In this document: piece after piece, positions 63,941-64,000 of the stretch
Layout: each line of letters opens with the position of its first letter
Numbering within the stretch: the first letter of the stretch is position 1
Assembly (NCBI RefSeq): GCF_000312665.1
Contig: NZ_HF536772.1
Coordinates: forward strand, 3,702,786 to 3,766,785
DNA: 64,000 bases
Direction of reading: 5' to 3'
Source of the DNA: Rhizobium mesoamericanum STM3625
Lineage (GTDB): Bacteria; Pseudomonadota; Alphaproteobacteria; Rhizobiales; Rhizobiaceae
The notes under the pieces: model-generated
Database searches by the model: none
Told to the model about the DNA's origin: nothing
What the model saw: the letters and a program-made list of their open reading frames with translations, nothing else
Translations under genes and position numbers: made by a program

Positions 63941-64000
63941 TCGCAGTCCGCACGCCGATCGGGGACTTTGACGGCACCGAGAAGCTAGTCACCTGGAACC

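Overview
The window looks like a segment of an alphaproteobacterial replicon, most likely from Rhizobiales/Rhizobiaceae. Evidence: high GC and codon use, an alphaproteobacterial SOS box (GAAC-N7-GAAC) before an imuA-imuB-dnaE2 cassette, an actP/hmrR-like copper pair, FixK/FNR-type boxes, and the N-methylglutamate route of methylamine breakdown. Genes are densely packed, often with 4-bp ATGA/GTGA overlaps. I saw no rRNA, tRNA, insertion sequence or CRISPR array.

Layout. (1) 1-2324: a frameshifted, exported epoxide hydrolase, a cysteine hydrolase and a divergent HxlR regulator. (2) 2410-25981: a nearly complete island for methylated-amine catabolism. Trimethylamine is oxidised by Tmm (19522-20859) to TMAO. 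Tdm (21579-23948) splits TMAO to dimethylamine and formaldehyde. A multi-component dimethylamine monooxygenase (15673-19455) gives methylamine. GmaS (12366-13673) and MgsABC (9320-12288) convert it to N-methylglutamate, and MgdABCD (2410-7419, resembling sarcosine oxidase) demethylates this. FolD and PurU process the C1-folate. Two regulators (DJ-1/AraC type and XRE-cupin), an APC permease and a small PAS/chemoreceptor-like protein sit inside. A GAA-N7-TTC inverted repeat recurs before mgsA and before the dimethylamine operon.

(3) 26450-37631: a copper island. It holds two copper P-type ATPases, a CueR/HmrR regulator, a Tat-exported multicopper oxidase, a CopZ chaperone, a 16-Cys copper-storage-like protein, a DUF305 protein, cytochrome c' and cytochrome b561. 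Three small exported proteins with a Cys cluster and a Pro-rich tail each head one operon. Two perfect FNR/FixK boxes and two CueR boxes with 19-bp MerR spacing suggest control by low oxygen and copper.

(4) 37810-44915: mixed genes: a C45-type Ntn hydrolase, a Gly/Asn-repeat exported protein, an ATP-dependent DNA ligase, an SRAP protein, a membrane-anchored nuclease and an acetyltransferase. (5) 45269-50777: the SOS mutagenesis cassette. (6) 51080-51826: small proteins. (7) 52011-60292: a quinate/shikimate-type catabolic cassette (AroQ, an atypical AroE-like dehydrogenase, a 3-dehydroshikimate dehydratase/HPPD fusion, a polar ABC importer, two GntR regulators) containing a truncated Gfo/Idh/MocA gene. 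(8) 60639-63940: an SDR, a frameshifted ECF41-like sigma factor, a HAD hydrolase and a MarR regulator.
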